64,000 nucleotides of DNA from Arthrobacter sp. YN. Its GTDB lineage: Bacteria > Actinomycetota > Actinomycetes > Actinomycetales > Micrococcaceae. Position numbers and translations under genes: made by a program. The number at the start of each line of letters is the position of its first letter. The first letter of the stretch is position 1. Shown one piece after another: positions 44,123 through 54,261 of the stretch. The stretch lies in the NCBI RefSeq assembly GCF_002224285.1, contig NZ_CP022436.1, forward strand, positions 1,922,001 to 1,986,000, read 5' to 3'. Below the pieces are notes generated by a model that was not told the DNA's origin, searched no databases, and was given only the letters and a program-made list of their open reading frames with translations.

Positions 44123-44749
44123 ATGACCGACTTCACCGATGACGCCGCCCCGCAGCCGGCGCCCGCCGCCCGCCGCAAGTGGCGCCCGGCCATGCTCTGG
44201 CTGTTTGCCGGCTTCGCCGTGTTTGCCTACACCTTCGACCAGCTCACCAAGCTTTGGGTGACCAGCACCATGACGGAGGGCGAGCGGATCCCCGTGCTTC
44301 CCCCGTTGCTGCACTGGTACTACATCCGGAACTCGGGTGCTGCGTTTTCCATCGGCGAGAACGTCACGTGGATCTTCACGATTGTCATGGCCGTCGTATC
44401 CGTGGCGATCCTCTTCCAGCTGCGGCGTCTGGGATCGGCTTGGTGGGCCCTGTCGCTGGGCCTGCTGCTCGGGGGAGCGTTGGGCAACCTCACAGACCGC
44501 TTGTTCCGGGAACCGTCGTTTGCGATGGGACACGTGGTGGATTTCATCCAGCTCCCCAACTTTGCCATCTTCAACATCGCAGACTCAGCCGTGGTGTCCG
44601 GCGTCGTTATCATCTGCCTCCTGACGCTTCGCGGCATCGGCATGGATGGGACGCGTCAAACGCCTGCTCCCAAGCCTGCTGATGGCGCGCGGTCCGCCAA
44701 TGATGCCAAGCCGGCCGGCGGTTCCACCGGGGAGCCTGCCGGTGAGTAG
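44123..44749 (+). CDS. lspA: Lipoprotein signal peptidase (signal peptidase II)
   Basis: A 208-residue membrane aspartyl protease that cleaves prolipoprotein signal peptides. Four membrane helices, with [21 protein letters not shown] and [18 protein letters not shown] carrying the two catalytic Asp residues. The hydrophilic Pro/Ala-rich C-terminus is an actinobacterial extension. A weak GAAAG precedes ATG 44123. Overlaps rluD by 8 nt. The lipoprotein at 21.5 kb would be a substrate. Confidence 0.95.
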   Translation: MTDFTDDAAPQPAPAARRKWRPAMLWLFAGFAVFAYTFDQLTKLWVTSTMTEGERIPVLPPLLHWYYIRNSGAAFSIGENVTWIFTIVMAVVSVAILFQLRRLGSAWWALSLGLLLGGALGNLTDRLFREPSFAMGHVVDFIQLPNFAIFNIADSAVVSGVVIICLLTLRGIGMDGTRQTPAPKPADGARSANDAKPAGGSTGEPAGE

Positions 44750-45668
44750 CACCGTAGTTGTGCCCGACGAACTGGCAGGGGTGCGGGCTGACGCAGGCCT
44801 GGCCCGGCTGCTTGATATCTCCCGGTCCGCGGCGGCGCTGCTGATCGCTGAAGGCAGCGTCACCGTAGGTGGCGTGGCAATGGGCAAGTCGGCAAAACTG
44901 GCCGCCGGCTCAGTGCTGAATGTCACCGTCCCGGATCGGCGGGATCCCTTGGAAGTGGTGGAGGAAGTTGTGGAAGGCCTGAAGATCCTGCTGGACGACG
45001 ACGAGTTCGTTGTCATCGATAAACCGGTGGGGGTCGCAGCCCATCCCTCACCCGGTTGGGTGGGACCCACAGTAGTGGGCGGTCTCGCCGGTGCAGGGTA
45101 CAGGATTTCGACGTCCGGTGCGCCCGAGCGCGCAGGGATCGTCCACAGGCTCGACGTCGGTACGTCGGGTGTCATGGTGGTGGCCAAGACTGAACACGCG
45201 TATACGGTGCTGAAGCGCGCTTTCAAGGAACGCACGGTGGAGAAGGTCTACCACGCGGTGGTCCAGGGGCTGCCTGACCCGCTGGAGGGCACCATTGATG
45301 CTCCGATCGGGCGCCACCCCGGCCACGACTGGCGGTTCGCGGTGATCGAGGACGGCCGGCCATCAGTGACCCACTATGAGGTATTGGAAGCATTCGGCAA
45401 GGCAACCCTGGTGGAAGTGCACCTGGAGACCGGCCGGACGCACCAGATCCGCGTCCATTTTTCGGCCTTGCGCCACCCGTGTGCCGGAGATCTCACCTAC
45501 GGTGCGGATCCCCGTCTCGCAGCGACCCTGGGATTGACCCGGCAGTGGCTGCACGCACGTCAGCTTGGATTCACCCACCCTGGCACCGGTGAGTGGGTGG
45601 AAGTCAGCAGCGAGTATCCGGCGGACCTTCAATACGCCTTGGATCTGCTCGCCACCGGTTCAGCCTAA
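44742..45668 (+). CDS. rluD: Ribosomal large subunit pseudouridine synthase D
   Basis: A 308-residue RluA/RluD-type pseudouridine synthase acting on 23S rRNA. An N-terminal S4 RNA-binding domain ([16 protein letters not shown]) precedes the catalytic domain with [15 protein letters not shown] (catalytic Asp) and [13 protein letters not shown]. The frame is open from 44646, but GTG 44742 with GGGGAG upstream gives the normal start, overlapping the lspA stop. Confidence 0.92.
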   Translation: MSSTVVVPDELAGVRADAGLARLLDISRSAAALLIAEGSVTVGGVAMGKSAKLAAGSVLNVTVPDRRDPLEVVEEVVEGLKILLDDDEFVVIDKPVGVAAHPSPGWVGPTVVGGLAGAGYRISTSGAPERAGIVHRLDVGTSGVMVVAKTEHAYTVLKRAFKERTVEKVYHAVVQGLPDPLEGTIDAPIGRHPGHDWRFAVIEDGRPSVTHYEVLEAFGKATLVEVHLETGRTHQIRVHFSALRHPCAGDLTYGADPRLAATLGLTRQWLHARQLGFTHPGTGEWVEVSSEYPADLQYALDLLATGSA

Positions 45669-45690
45669 GGCACCGCCGGTCCGGGGTTCC

Positions 45691-45719
45691 CTGACCAGCC
45701 CGGGCCGGGACGGTAGACT
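45691..45719 (+). promoter_or_regulatory. dnaE promoter, probably leaderless
   Basis: CTGACC (45691-45696), 17-bp spacer, TAGACT (45714-45719), then 6 nt and GTG 45726. Confidence 0.65.
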
Positions 45720-45725
45720 GTCGTG

Positions 45726-48700
45726 GTGACTTCCAGCAATGATTCGTTCGTCCACCTGCACACCCATACCGAGTACTCCATGCTGGATGGAGCGGCCCGC
45801 CTGGGTGAGTTGTTCGATGAAACCGAACGTCTCGGGATGCCCGCCCTGGCCACCACTGACCACGGCTACCTCTTCGGTGCGTTCGACTTTTGGCGCAAGG
45901 CCACGGACAAGGGCATCAAGCCCATCATTGGCGTCGAAGCCTACGTCACACCCGGCACCGCCAGGGGTGATAAGGAACGCGTGCGCTGGGGCGACGAAAG
46001 CCAGCGCAAGGATGACGTTTCCGGTGGTGGCTCCTACACCCACATGACGCTCTTGAGCTACAACAATGTGGGTATGAGGAACCTGTTCCGGGCCTCCTCC
46101 ATTGCTTCCCTCGACTCCGTTTTTGGTAAGTGGCCCAGGCTGGACCGGGAACTGCTCAACACTTACTCCGAAGGCCTGATCGCCACCACAGGGTGCCCAT
46201 CCGGCGAGGTCCAGACCAAGCTGCGGCTCGGCCTTTACCGCGAGGCTGTGGAGGCCGCAGCGGAGTTCCGCGACATCTTCGGGGCGGAGAACTACTTCTG
46301 CGAGTTGATGGACCACGGCCTGGACATTGAACGTCGTGTTACCGGTGACCTCCTGCGCCTGGCCAAGGAACTCAACCTTCCGCTGGTGGCCACCAACGAC
46401 CTCCACTACACGCACGAGCACGATGCCAAAGCCCACGAAGCGCTGTTGGCAATCCAGTCCGGTTCCACGCTGCTGGAACCGACGTATGACAACGGCGGCT
46501 CCCGCTTCGCTTTCTCGGGCAGCGGCTACTACCTGAAGTCTCCGCAGGAAATGCGGGAACTGTTCCGCGACCACCCTGAGGCGTGCGACAACACGCTCCT
46601 CATCGCCGAGCGCTGCGAAGTTTCGTTCAACACGGGCGCCAACTACATGCCGCGTTTCCCTTGCCCGCCCGGGGAAGACGAGACCTCCTGGCTGGTCAAG
46701 GAAGTAGACACCGGCCTCAAATACCGTTACCCCCACGGCATTCCGGACAAGGTCCGCAAGCAAGCAGACTACGAGCTCGGCGTCATTACGTCCATGGGCT
46801 TCCCGGGCTACTTCCTGGTGGTTGCCGACTTCATTAACTGGGCCAAGAACAACGGGATCCGGGTGGGTCCTGGCCGTGGTTCCGGTGCAGGCTCCATGGT
46901 GGCTTATGCCATGCGCATCACCGACCTCGACCCCCTGCAGCACGGCCTGATCTTTGAACGCTTCCTGAACCCGGACCGCGTTTCCATGCCCGACTTCGAC
47001 GTCGACTTCGATGATCGGCGCCGCTCCGAAGTGATTGACTACGTCACCAAGAAATACGGCGACGAACGCGTGGCGATGATCGTCACCTACGGAACCATCA
47101 AGACCAAGCAGGCGCTGAAGGACTCCTCCCGCGTGCTGGGCTACCCGTTCAGTATGGGTGAGACCCTGACCAAGGCGCTTCCGCCTGCCGTCATGGCCAA
47201 GGACATTCCGCTGGCGGACATCCAGAACCCGGAGTCCAAGCGCTACAGCGAAGCAGGCGATTTCCGCCAGCTCATCGCTACCGATCCCGAGGCCGCCAAG
47301 GTCTTCGAGACGGCCTTGGGAATCGAAGGCCTGAAGCGCCAGTGGGGTGTCCACGCCGCCGGTGTCATCATGTCCTCGGACCCCATCATCGATGTCATTC
47401 CCATCATGCGCCGTTTCCAGGACGGCCAGGTCATCACCCAGTTCGATTACCCGACGTCCGAAGGCCTCGGCCTGATCAAGATGGACTTTTTGGGCCTGAG
47501 AAACCTGACGATCATTTCGGATGCCTTGGAAAACATCAAGATGAACCGTGGCGTCGACCTGGACCTGGAGAACCTGGAACTCGACGACGCCGCTTCCTAT
47601 GAGCTCCTTGCCCGCGGTGACACCCTGGGCGTGTTCCAGCTTGACGGCGGACCCATGCGATCCTTGCTCAAGCTGATGAAGCCTGACAACTTTGAAGACA
47701 TCTCCGCTGTCCTGGCGTTGTACCGCCCTGGTCCCATGGGCGCCAACGCCCACACTGACTACGCGCTGCGCAAGAACGGGATCCAAGAGGTCATTCCCAT
47801 CCACCCGGAGCTGGAAGAACCCCTCAAGGAAATCCTCGGCGGCACCTTCGGCCTGATCGTATATCAGGAGCAGGTTATGGCCGTGGCACAGAAGCTGGCC
47901 GGATACTCACTGGGCCAGGCTGACATTCTTCGCCGTGCCATGGGTAAGAAAAAGAAATCCGAACTGGACAAGCAGTTTGCCGGCTTCTCCCAAGGCATGC
48001 AGGACAACGGTTACTCCATGGCTGCCGTGAAGACCTTGTGGGACATTCTGCTTCCGTTCTCCGATTACGCGTTCAACAAAGCCCACTCGGCTGCGTACGG
48101 CGTGATCTCTTACTGGACGGCCTACTTGAAGGCGCACTACGCGCCGGAATACATGGCTGCACTGCTGACCTCGGTGGGCGATGACAAGGACAAATCGGCC
48201 ATCTACCTCAATGAGTGCCGGCGCATGGGCATCACGGTCCTGCCGCCTGATGTCAACGAATCCTCGCTGAACTTCACGCCTGTGGGAACGGACATCCGTT
48301 TCGGCATGGGTGCCATCCGTAACGTCGGTGTCAACGTGGTGGACGCCATGGTCTCAACGCGCGCCACCGAGGGCAACTACACCTCGTTCAAGGATTTTCT
48401 CTTGAAGGTTCCGGCCGTGGTGTGCAACAAGCGCACCATCGAATCGCTGATCAAGGCCGGCGCTTTCGATTCGCTGGGGCACCACCGCCGGGCTTTGGCC
48501 ATGATCCACGAAGAAGCCATCGATTCCGTGATCACCCTCAAACGCAACGAGGCAATTGGCCAGTTCGACCTCTTCGCCGGTTTCGAGGACCAAGAGCCCG
48601 AAGCGTCGCTCACCACGGAAATCCCGGACCTTCCCGAGTGGGAGAAGAAGGACAAGCTGTCCTTCGAACGGGACATGCTGGGACTCTACGTTTCAGATCA

Positions 48701-49283
48701 TCCCCTGCAGGGACTGGAAGGCGTTCTCAGCCAGCACGCCGAACAGTCCATTACCTCGATCATCGGTGAGGACGGACCGCACGACGGCGCGATTGTCACC
48801 ATCGCGGGCATGATCACCTCGTTGAGCCGCAGGATCGCCAAGGCCAGCGGCAACGCCTACGCACGGGCAGAAATTGAAGACCTCGGCGCATCCATGGAAG
48901 TCATGTTCTTCGGGCAGGTCTACGGTCCTATCGCCTCCGTCCTGGCGGAGGACCTCATTGTGGTGGTCAAGGGCAGGCTCCAGCGTCGGGACGACGGCGC
49001 AGTGACGTTGAACTGCATGGAGCTTTCGGTGCCGGACCTCAGCGAAAGCGTCAATGGTCCCGTGGTGATCACCATTCCCACGTTCAAGGCCACCGAAGCT
49101 GTAGTAACGGACCTGCGTGATGTGCTGCGCACCCACCGCGGGAACTCCGAAGTCCGGCTCAAGCTGATGGGTGATACCAAAGTGGAGGTCATGGGGCTGC
49201 CCGTGCATATGCGGGTCAATCCCAGCCCGTCCCTTTTTGGTGACTTGAAGGTCCTGCTGGGCCCGGCCTGCCTGGACAACTAG
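45726..49283 (+). CDS. dnaE: DNA polymerase III subunit alpha
   Basis: Replicative polymerase of 1185 residues, DnaE1 type. The PHP domain (HLHTHTEYSMLDGAAR) is N-terminal, then the C-family polymerase core with PDFDVDFDD (catalytic Asp residues) and GPGRGSGAGSMVAYA, the helix-hairpin-helix region and a C-terminal OB fold (about 990-1070). The frame starts with two GTG codons (45723, 45726). The second is exactly 6 nt after a TAGACT box, so I choose it. Confidence 0.97.
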   Translation: MTSSNDSFVHLHTHTEYSMLDGAARLGELFDETERLGMPALATTDHGYLFGAFDFWRKATDKGIKPIIGVEAYVTPGTARGDKERVRWGDESQRKDDVSGGGSYTHMTLLSYNNVGMRNLFRASSIASLDSVFGKWPRLDRELLNTYSEGLIATTGCPSGEVQTKLRLGLYREAVEAAAEFRDIFGAENYFCELMDHGLDIERRVTGDLLRLAKELNLPLVATNDLHYTHEHDAKAHEALLAIQSGSTLLEPTYDNGGSRFAFSGSGYYLKSPQEMRELFRDHPEACDNTLLIAERCEVSFNTGANYMPRFPCPPGEDETSWLVKEVDTGLKYRYPHGIPDKVRKQADYELGVITSMGFPGYFLVVADFINWAKNNGIRVGPGRGSGAGSMVAYAMRITDLDPLQHGLIFERFLNPDRVSMPDFDVDFDDRRRSEVIDYVTKKYGDERVAMIVTYGTIKTKQALKDSSRVLGYPFSMGETLTKALPPAVMAKDIPLADIQNPESKRYSEAGDFRQLIATDPEAAKVFETALGIEGLKRQWGVHAAGVIMSSDPIIDVIPIMRRFQDGQVITQFDYPTSEGLGLIKMDFLGLRNLTIISDALENIKMNRGVDLDLENLELDDAASYELLARGDTLGVFQLDGGPMRSLLKLMKPDNFEDISAVLALYRPGPMGANAHTDYALRKNGIQEVIPIHPELEEPLKEILGGTFGLIVYQEQVMAVAQKLAGYSLGQADILRRAMGKKKKSELDKQFAGFSQGMQDNGYSMAAVKTLWDILLPFSDYAFNKAHSAAYGVISYWTAYLKAHYAPEYMAALLTSVGDDKDKSAIYLNECRRMGITVLPPDVNESSLNFTPVGTDIRFGMGAIRNVGVNVVDAMVSTRATEGNYTSFKDFLLKVPAVVCNKRTIESLIKAGAFDSLGHHRRALAMIHEEAIDSVITLKRNEAIGQFDLFAGFEDQEPEASLTTEIPDLPEWEKKDKLSFERDMLGLYVSDHPLQGLEGVLSQHAEQSITSIIGEDGPHDGAIVTIAGMITSLSRRIAKASGNAYARAEIEDLGASMEVMFFGQVYGPIASVLAEDLIVVVKGRLQRRDDGAVTLNCMELSVPDLSESVNGPVVITIPTFKATEAVVTDLRDVLRTHRGNSEVRLKLMGDTKVEVMGLPVHMRVNPSPSLFGDLKVLLGPACLDN

Positions 49284-49331
49284 CGTCCCGCAGCCGCCGG
49301 GTCCGAAGCCGCCGGGTAGGATTCCGTCCGG

Positions 49332-49832
49332 TCAGATTTCGTAGTCGAGCGGCGCCGGCTTGCTGTAGCCGCCGCTGTGATAGAGCAGGGGAGTGCCGTC
49401 GTCGCCTACTTGGCCATCGATGACCTCCACAACTACCACTGCGTTGTTCTCGAACGAGAGCCGCATCTGGATCTTACCCACCAGCCAGCCACTGACATCC
49501 TTCAGGATCGGCACGTCGTGGGGTCCAGGTTCCCAATGGTCGCCTTCGAACCGGTCACGCGTCCGTGCGAAACGGTTGGCGAGGGCTTGGTTCTCAAGTC
49601 CCAGCATGTGGACGCCGATGTACTCGGCGTTGGCTACGGCCGGCCACGAACTGGAGCTCCTGGCCATGTTGAAGGTGAACCGGGGCGGTTCGGCGGACAG
49701 CGACGCCACTGAGGTGGCGGTGAAGCCGAAGGGCTTTCCGTTCAGGTTCCCCGTGATGATGGCAACCCCGGCGGCATGCCTGCGGAACATCTCCCGGAAA
49801 GTCTGGTCAAAGCCAGATGGTTCGCTTGTCAC
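49332..49832 (-). CDS. Flavin reductase family protein
   Basis: About 166 residues, FMN-binding split-barrel of the flavin reductase/monooxygenase-component type. Motifs: FRRHAAGVAIITG, GFTATSVASLSAEPP, SSSSWPAV and FHMLGL-like GVHMLGLENQALA. The frame runs upstream to 50540 but overlaps the opposite-strand membrane protein. GTG 49832 begins the conserved region. No partner monooxygenase is nearby, so the electron acceptor is unknown. Convergent with dnaE. Confidence 0.87.
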   Translation of the reverse strand: MTSEPSGFDQTFREMFRRHAAGVAIITGNLNGKPFGFTATSVASLSAEPPRFTFNMARSSSSWPAVANAEYIGVHMLGLENQALANRFARTRDRFEGDHWEPGPHDVPILKDVSGWLVGKIQMRLSFENNAVVVVEVIDGQVGDDGTPLLYHSGGYSKPAPLDYEI

Positions 49833-49930
49833 GTTGGATGAATCTCCTGGACTGGGGGCTGAGTCTCCCTTCAGCGTATTCCTCCGGCACTGCCGGGTCC
49901 TCATTTTGTTGAGCCTGCATGAACCTTTGT

Positions 49931-49936
49931 TAATGT
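49931..49936 (+). promoter_or_regulatory. -10 box before the membrane protein gene
   Basis: TAATGT (49931-49936) lies 7 nt before ATG 49944. GAGGGG between them might serve as a ribosome site only if transcription starts earlier. Confidence 0.4.
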
Positions 49937-49943
49937 GAGGGGT

Positions 49944-50477
49944 ATGACCGAGCCAACCGTGCACGTACCTGCTGTTGCCGAACCGGCTCCGGCCGTTCCT
50001 CCCCGCAGTTTCAAGGAGGCTCTCTGGCTTGTCCTCCCGCCGGCCGCCGGCGTCCTTCTTGGCGTGCTTTGGTGGCTGTTTGCTCCGGGTGGACTCAACC
50101 TGGTCTCCGGCAACCCCGCGCTTGCCGATGCAGCAAATCCCGAGTCCTGGCTTCCACGCGACCTGGTCCTGGCGGGTTTGGTACTCGTGGCGGGGTGCTT
50201 CACAGGGGTCATGCTGGACGGGAAACTGCAGGGCCCCAACGTGGGGCGGCGATTGACATTCGCACTTGTTGGCGGTGCCCTGGGCGGCATTGTGGCGTGG
50301 TTGGTTGGCTTGCTGACCGCGCAGCTGTTTGGCCCGGCCCCCAACCCCGCCCTTGGCCCGGGATATGGATTCACGCTCCGTTCCTTCGCTGTGCTGGTGC
50401 TGTGGCCGGCCGCGACGGCGTTCATCACGTTCGTCCTGGCGCTGTTCGGGGTTCTTTCCAAGAAGCCCGTAAAATAG
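49944..50477 (+). CDS. Conserved membrane protein (DUF2567-like)
   Basis: A 177-residue protein with four predicted membrane helices (about 27-47, 74-94, 105-125 and 145-167) and a Pro-rich N-terminus. I do not recognise a functional motif; the size and topology resemble the actinobacterial DUF2567 family. The stop TAG overlaps the hisD -10 box. Starts at ATG 49944 or 49935. Confidence 0.75.
   Translation: MTEPTVHVPAVAEPAPAVPPRSFKEALWLVLPPAAGVLLGVLWWLFAPGGLNLVSGNPALADAANPESWLPRDLVLAGLVLVAGCFTGVMLDGKLQGPNVGRRLTFALVGGALGGIVAWLVGLLTAQLFGPAPNPALGPGYGFTLRSFAVLVLWPAATAFITFVLALFGVLSKKPVK
50470..50475 (+). promoter_or_regulatory. -10 box giving a probable leaderless hisD mRNA
   Basis: TAAAAT (50470-50475) ends 6 nt before GTG 50482, within the final codons of the preceding gene. 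Confidence 0.6.
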
Positions 50478-50481
50478 CCAC

Positions 50482-51846
50482 GTGACCACTTCTTCGGATA
50501 CTTCCGCCCGCGCCGCCGCTTTCCTCGATTTCCGGAGCATCGATTTCCGGGGCCGCCACCTTTCCTTGGCTGAACTGCGTGCCGCAGTCCCCAGGGCGCG
50601 CCATCAGACCATGGCCGACGCCGAGCAGAAGGTCCAGGACATCATTTCAGCCGTCCGCGGCCGGGGCTTTGCAGCCCTCGCTGAGCTGGCCAGGAAGTTC
50701 GACGGCGTGGAACAGTCCCACCCGAGGGTTCCGGCTGAGGCGCTGACCCAGGCGTTGGCCGGGTTGGATCCCGATGTCCGCGCTGCTTTGGAAGAGTCCA
50801 TCAGCCGCGCCAGGCAGTTTGCAGAGCAGCAGCGTCCAGCCAATGTGGATGTTGCCCTGGCCGATGGCGCCGTCGTCAGCCAGAACTGGATTCCGGTGGG
50901 CCGCGTTGGGCTCTATGTGCCCGGCGGCCTCGCTCCTTTGGCGTCCTCCGTGATCATGAACGTGGTGCCGGCCGTAGCGGCCGGGGTTGAGTCGATTGCC
51001 CTGGCTTCCCCGCCCCAGAAAGACTTCGACGGCCTTCCGCACCCCACCATCCTCGCTGCGGCAAAGCTGTTGGGCATTGATGAGGTCTATGCCATCGGCG
51101 GTGCACAGGCGATTGTTTCCTTCGCCTACGGGATCCCGGGGTCCGCGGAGGAGTTGCCCATTGAACCCGTGGATGTGGTGACGGGACCGGGAAACATCTT
51201 CGTTGCCACGGCCAAGAGGCTCGTCAAGGGCGTGGTGGGCATCGACTCCGAGGCGGGCACCACCGAGATTGCCATTCTTGCCGATTCCACTGCACAGGCG
51301 CCCCTCGTGGCCGCCGATCTCATCAGCCAGGCAGAGCACGATCCCAAAGCAGCTTCGGTCCTGGTGACGGACTCCGCTGACTTGGCTGACGCCGTCGTGC
51401 GTGAACTGGCACGGCAGGCTGCCGTCACCAAGCACAGCACCCGGGTTCTGGAGGCGTTGTCCGGGCCCCAGTCCGGTGTGGTGCTGGTGGATGACCTTGA
51501 ACAGGGGATCGCGGTCTGCAATGCCTATGCGGCTGAACACCTGGAAATCATGACGGCGGATGCTGCGGCTGTTGCGTCGCGGATCCGCAATGCCGGCGCC
51601 ATCTTTGTGGGTGACTACAGCCCCGTCAGCCTGGGTGACTACTGTGCCGGATCCAACCACGTATTGCCCACCAGCGGGACAGCGGCCTTCTCTTCCGGCT
51701 TGAATGTCACCACGTTCCTCCGTGCCGTGCAGGTCATCAACTACAACCGTTCGGCGCTGGAACAGGTCAGCGGCCACATCGTGAGCTTGGCCGGTGCCGA
51801 GGACCTTCCCGGACACGGCGACGCGGTCAGGATCCGCTTCGCGTAA
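50482..51846 (+). CDS. hisD: Histidinol dehydrogenase
   Basis: Last enzyme of histidine synthesis, 454 residues, oxidising L-histidinol to histidine with NAD+ and Zn2+. [45 protein letters not shown] and the C-terminal [13 protein letters not shown] (metal and catalytic His) are family signatures. No other his gene follows here, unlike many bacteria where hisC comes next. A terminator is at 51932-51958. Confidence 0.96.
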   Translation: MTTSSDTSARAAAFLDFRSIDFRGRHLSLAELRAAVPRARHQTMADAEQKVQDIISAVRGRGFAALAELARKFDGVEQSHPRVPAEALTQALAGLDPDVRAALEESISRARQFAEQQRPANVDVALADGAVVSQNWIPVGRVGLYVPGGLAPLASSVIMNVVPAVAAGVESIALASPPQKDFDGLPHPTILAAAKLLGIDEVYAIGGAQAIVSFAYGIPGSAEELPIEPVDVVTGPGNIFVATAKRLVKGVVGIDSEAGTTEIAILADSTAQAPLVAADLISQAEHDPKAASVLVTDSADLADAVVRELARQAAVTKHSTRVLEALSGPQSGVVLVDDLEQGIAVCNAYAAEHLEIMTADAAAVASRIRNAGAIFVGDYSPVSLGDYCAGSNHVLPTSGTAAFSSGLNVTTFLRAVQVINYNRSALEQVSGHIVSLAGAEDLPGHGDAVRIRFA

Positions 51847-51855
51847 GCGTCTCAA

Positions 51856-51893
51856 CCACTACATATAAGGGTGCCCACCACTACATGTAGTAA
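51856..51893. promoter_or_regulatory. Tandem NrdR-box-like elements
   Basis: CCACTACATATAAGGG (51856-51871) and CCACTACATGTAGTAA (51878-51893), 22 bp centre to centre; the second has a perfect 12-bp palindrome. A third weaker element, CATTACGTAGTG, is at 51906-51917. They resemble NrdR boxes and precede nrdR. Confidence 0.5.
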
Positions 51894-51901
51894 TTACACG
51901 C

Positions 51902-51931
51902 TTGTCATTACGTAGTGAACAAACGTAAACT
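51902..51931 (+). promoter_or_regulatory. nrdR promoter
   Basis: TTGTCA (51902-51907), 18-bp spacer, TAAACT (51926-51931). Predicted start near 51938 lies inside the hisD terminator stem, so nrdR mRNA would not carry a complete hairpin. Confidence 0.6.
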
Positions 51932-51958
51932 GGTGCCGGAAGTTAAACTTCCGGCACC
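51932..51958 (+). terminator. hisD terminator overlapping the nrdR promoter
   Basis: GGTGCCGGAAGTT (51932-51944), one base, AACTTCCGGCACC (51946-51958), followed by TTTT. Confidence 0.85.
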
Positions 51959-52020
51959 TTTTACGTCCCCGGCAACCCGCCGGGACCGTTCCGTGCCGGA
52001 ACTGTCAGGGGAGGCCCAGC

Positions 52021-52524
52021 GTGTATTGTCCGTTCTGCCGGAATCCCGACTCCCGCGTCGTTGACAGCCGAATGGCCGACGACGGCTCTTCCATTCGCCG
52101 CCGCCGTCAATGCCCCGAATGTGGCCGCCGATTCACCACCGTGGAGACCACCAGCCTGTCCGTTATCAAACGGTCCGGCGTCGGCGAGCCCTTCAGCCGG
52201 ATCAAGGTCATCAGTGGTGTCCGGAAGGCCTGCCAGGGACGCCCGGTCACTGAGGACGATCTCGCCATGCTGGCTCAGGAAGTCGAAGAGAACATCAGGT
52301 CCTCGGGTGCGGCGGAAATTGACGCGCACGAGGTTGGTTTGGCCATTCTTGGCCCGCTGCGGAAGCTGGACGAGGTGGCCTACCTTCGCTTCGCCAGCGT
52401 CTACCAGGCTTTTGAATCCCTGGAAGATTTCGAATCGGCCATTTCACTGCTTCGCCACGAGCATGAAGAGCATGCGAAGGCCGGCGCCAAAGAAGCCAAG
52501 GGTTCAGAGAAGAGCCCGCTCTAG
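52021..52524 (+). CDS. nrdR: Transcriptional repressor NrdR
   Basis: A 167-residue nucleotide-sensing repressor of ribonucleotide reductase genes. A zinc ribbon (CPFC near residue 3, CPECGRRF near residue 31) binds DNA, and the ATP-cone domain ([17 protein letters not shown]) senses ATP/dATP. The acidic/Lys-rich tail is disordered. GGGGAGG lies 6 nt before GTG 52021. Upstream NrdR-like boxes suggest autoregulation. No nrd structural gene is in the window. Confidence 0.96.
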   Translation: MYCPFCRNPDSRVVDSRMADDGSSIRRRRQCPECGRRFTTVETTSLSVIKRSGVGEPFSRIKVISGVRKACQGRPVTEDDLAMLAQEVEENIRSSGAAEIDAHEVGLAILGPLRKLDEVAYLRFASVYQAFESLEDFESAISLLRHEHEEHAKAGAKEAKGSEKSPL

Positions 52525-52526
52525 CT

Positions 52527-52565
52527 CCGGTGGCGGTGCGGAGGGGAAGCCGCACCCGCCACCGG
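52527..52565. terminator. GC-rich hairpin between convergent nrdR and SDR genes
   Basis: A 15-nt arm (52527-52541) pairs with 52550-52565 with one bulged C and an 8-nt loop. No T-tract. Possible bidirectional terminator. Confidence 0.55.
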
Positions 52566-52610
52566 CACCAGAATCGACACCCGACCGGGTGAGCGTTTCC
52601 GGCACACCTG

Positions 52611-53378
52611 TCAGCGGCCGCCGGAGACAGGAAGCACAGCGCCGGTGATGTACCCGGCCTCGGCGGACATCAGCCACAGTACGGCCGCCGCCACTTCTTC
52701 GGGTTCGGCCCCACGCCCCATGGGAATGGTGGGGTTCAACCTTTCCACCCGGTCCGGCATCCCGGCGGCGGCATGCAATCCGGTGTTGGTGCTGCCGGGG
52801 GCCACCGCATTGACCCGGATGCCCTGCTTGGCCACCTCGGCCGCCAAACCAACCGTGAGGACATCCACAGCGCCCTTCGTGGCAGCGTAGTGGACCCAGG
52901 TTCCGGGAGAGCCCGCTTTGGTGGCCGTTGAAGAGATGTTGACGATTGAGCCGCCGCTGCCGCCGTTGTCTGTGGAGAGTCGTCGTACGGCTTCCTGGCA
53001 CATGTAGATCATTCCGGACACGTTGACGTCTACAACCCGTTGAACGCTCTCGGCCGGTACGCCCACCAGGGGGCCGATCAGGTTGCCGGTGATGGCCGCG
53101 TTGTTGATAACGGCGGTCACCTGACCCAAGCCCGCGGCTTCGTCGAACAAACGCACGACGTCGGCAGGGCGGCTGACGTCGGCCTGGACAGCCAGTGCCC
53201 TGCCGCCCAGTCCGATGATGTCCTCCACCACGGTCTTAGCGCCCGTGCTGTCCTCGGAGTAGTTGACCACCACTGCATGTCCGGCGCGGGCCGCGGCGTG
53301 GGCCACGGCAGCACCGATGCCGCGGCTGGCCCCCGTGACAATAGCCGTTCCGTTCTCCAGGATCGTATCCCCAGCCAT
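52611..53378 (-). CDS. SDR-family oxidoreductase
   Basis: A 255-residue classical short-chain dehydrogenase/reductase. TGASRGIGAA is the cofactor loop, INNAAIT the structural motif, and Ser (NISSTATKAG), Tyr and Lys (HYAATKG) form the catalytic set. FabG-like in length; NADPH is likely because of the Arg in the Gly loop. Substrate unknown. It lies 8 nt after ppgK and is probably cotranscribed with it. Confidence 0.88.
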   Translation of the reverse strand: MAGDTILENGTAIVTGASRGIGAAVAHAAARAGHAVVVNYSEDSTGAKTVVEDIIGLGGRALAVQADVSRPADVVRLFDEAAGLGQVTAVINNAAITGNLIGPLVGVPAESVQRVVDVNVSGMIYMCQEAVRRLSTDNGGSGGSIVNISSTATKAGSPGTWVHYAATKGAVDVLTVGLAAEVAKQGIRVNAVAPGSTNTGLHAAAGMPDRVERLNPTIPMGRGAEPEEVAAAVLWLMSAEAGYITGAVLPVSGGR

Positions 53379-53386
53379 CCGGCGTA

Positions 53387-54205
53387 CTACTTCGTGAGCT
53401 TGTGGTGCAGGGCCACCTCAAGCGCAGCACCGACAATACCGGCGTCGTTCTTCAACTTTGCGGTCACGATCTTGGTGCGCAGCTCCAAGTGCGGGAAGTA
53501 CTCGTCGGAGCGCTTGGAGATGCCGCCGCCCACAATGAAAAGTTCGGGGGAGAACAGGAACTCTACGTGCTGGAGGTAGCGGTTGAGCAGGACGCCGTAC
53601 TCGTCCCAGCGCAGGCCATCGCGTTCACGGGCTACAGCTGAGGCCTTGGTCTCCGCGTCGTGCCCATCCACCTCAAGGTGGCCCAGCTCGGCGTTGGGGA
53701 CCAACTGGCCGTTAAAGATGAAAGCAGAACCGATGCCGGTTCCCAGCGTGATGACCAGAACCGTTCCGTCCACGCCTTCGCCGGCTCCGTAGCGGGCTTC
53801 CGCCAGTCCGGCTGCGTCGGCGTCGTTGATGACTTCCACGGGACGGCCAAGACGCTTGGTGAACGTTGCGTCGATGTCAGTGCTGAGCCAGGTCTTGTCC
53901 ACGTTGGCTGCTGACTTGACCACGCCGTGCTGGATGATACCGGGGAAGGTCACACCCACCGGCGAGTCTGCAGCCGGGGCGTCCGGGCGACTGGTGAGTT
54001 CTTCGACTATCTGGGCTACAACCTCGGCCACTGCCTCAGGAGTTGCGGGCTGGGGAGTGGGAACACGGAAGCGATCACCAATCAGCTTGCCCTTTTTCAA
54101 GTCGACAATGCCGCCCTTGATGCCTGTGCCACCGATGTCGATACCGATCAGTGGTGCGTTCTTGTGGGTCTTCTCATCCTTCTTGGACAATGCAATTCCG
54201 ATCAT
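53387..54205 (-). CDS. ppgK: Polyphosphate glucokinase
   Basis: ROK-family kinase of 272 residues that phosphorylates glucose using polyphosphate, with ATP as alternative donor in the family. [16 protein letters not shown] (near residue 19), [17 protein letters not shown] with the catalytic Asp, and [12 protein letters not shown] match. It lacks the zinc motif of the ATP-type ROK kinase at 10.5 kb. Arthrobacter members can also use mannose. The N-terminal start (ATG 54205) has no good ribosome site; TTG six codons in is possible. Confidence 0.92.
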   Translation of the reverse strand: MIGIALSKKDEKTHKNAPLIGIDIGGTGIKGGIVDLKKGKLIGDRFRVPTPQPATPEAVAEVVAQIVEELTSRPDAPAADSPVGVTFPGIIQHGVVKSAANVDKTWLSTDIDATFTKRLGRPVEVINDADAAGLAEARYGAGEGVDGTVLVITLGTGIGSAFIFNGQLVPNAELGHLEVDGHDAETKASAVARERDGLRWDEYGVLLNRYLQHVEFLFSPELFIVGGGISKRSDEYFPHLELRTKIVTAKLKNDAGIVGAALEVALHHKLTK

Positions 54206-54261
54206 GGCAGGAGGGGATGGGCATGGCGCAGCCGCCCGGGCTGCTGGACCTTCCGAAGAGC

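Noticed and set aside
45660..47804. A 714-codon open frame antisense to dnaE, and similar long antisense frames over pyc (6594-8078), murC (36890-38812) and glnA2 (56664-57758)
   Set aside because: They mirror the codon pattern of real genes on the other strand in high-GC DNA, show no family motifs and lack ribosome sites.
49284..49331. Short direct repeat AGCCGCCGGGT (49292 and 49307) between dnaE and the flavin reductase gene
   Set aside because: Two 11-mers in GC-rich DNA between convergent genes; too little to call an attachment site or repeat element.
49833..50540. N-terminal extension of the flavin reductase frame to 50540
   Set aside because: It overlaps the membrane-protein gene on the opposite strand, and the conserved domain starts at GTG 49832.
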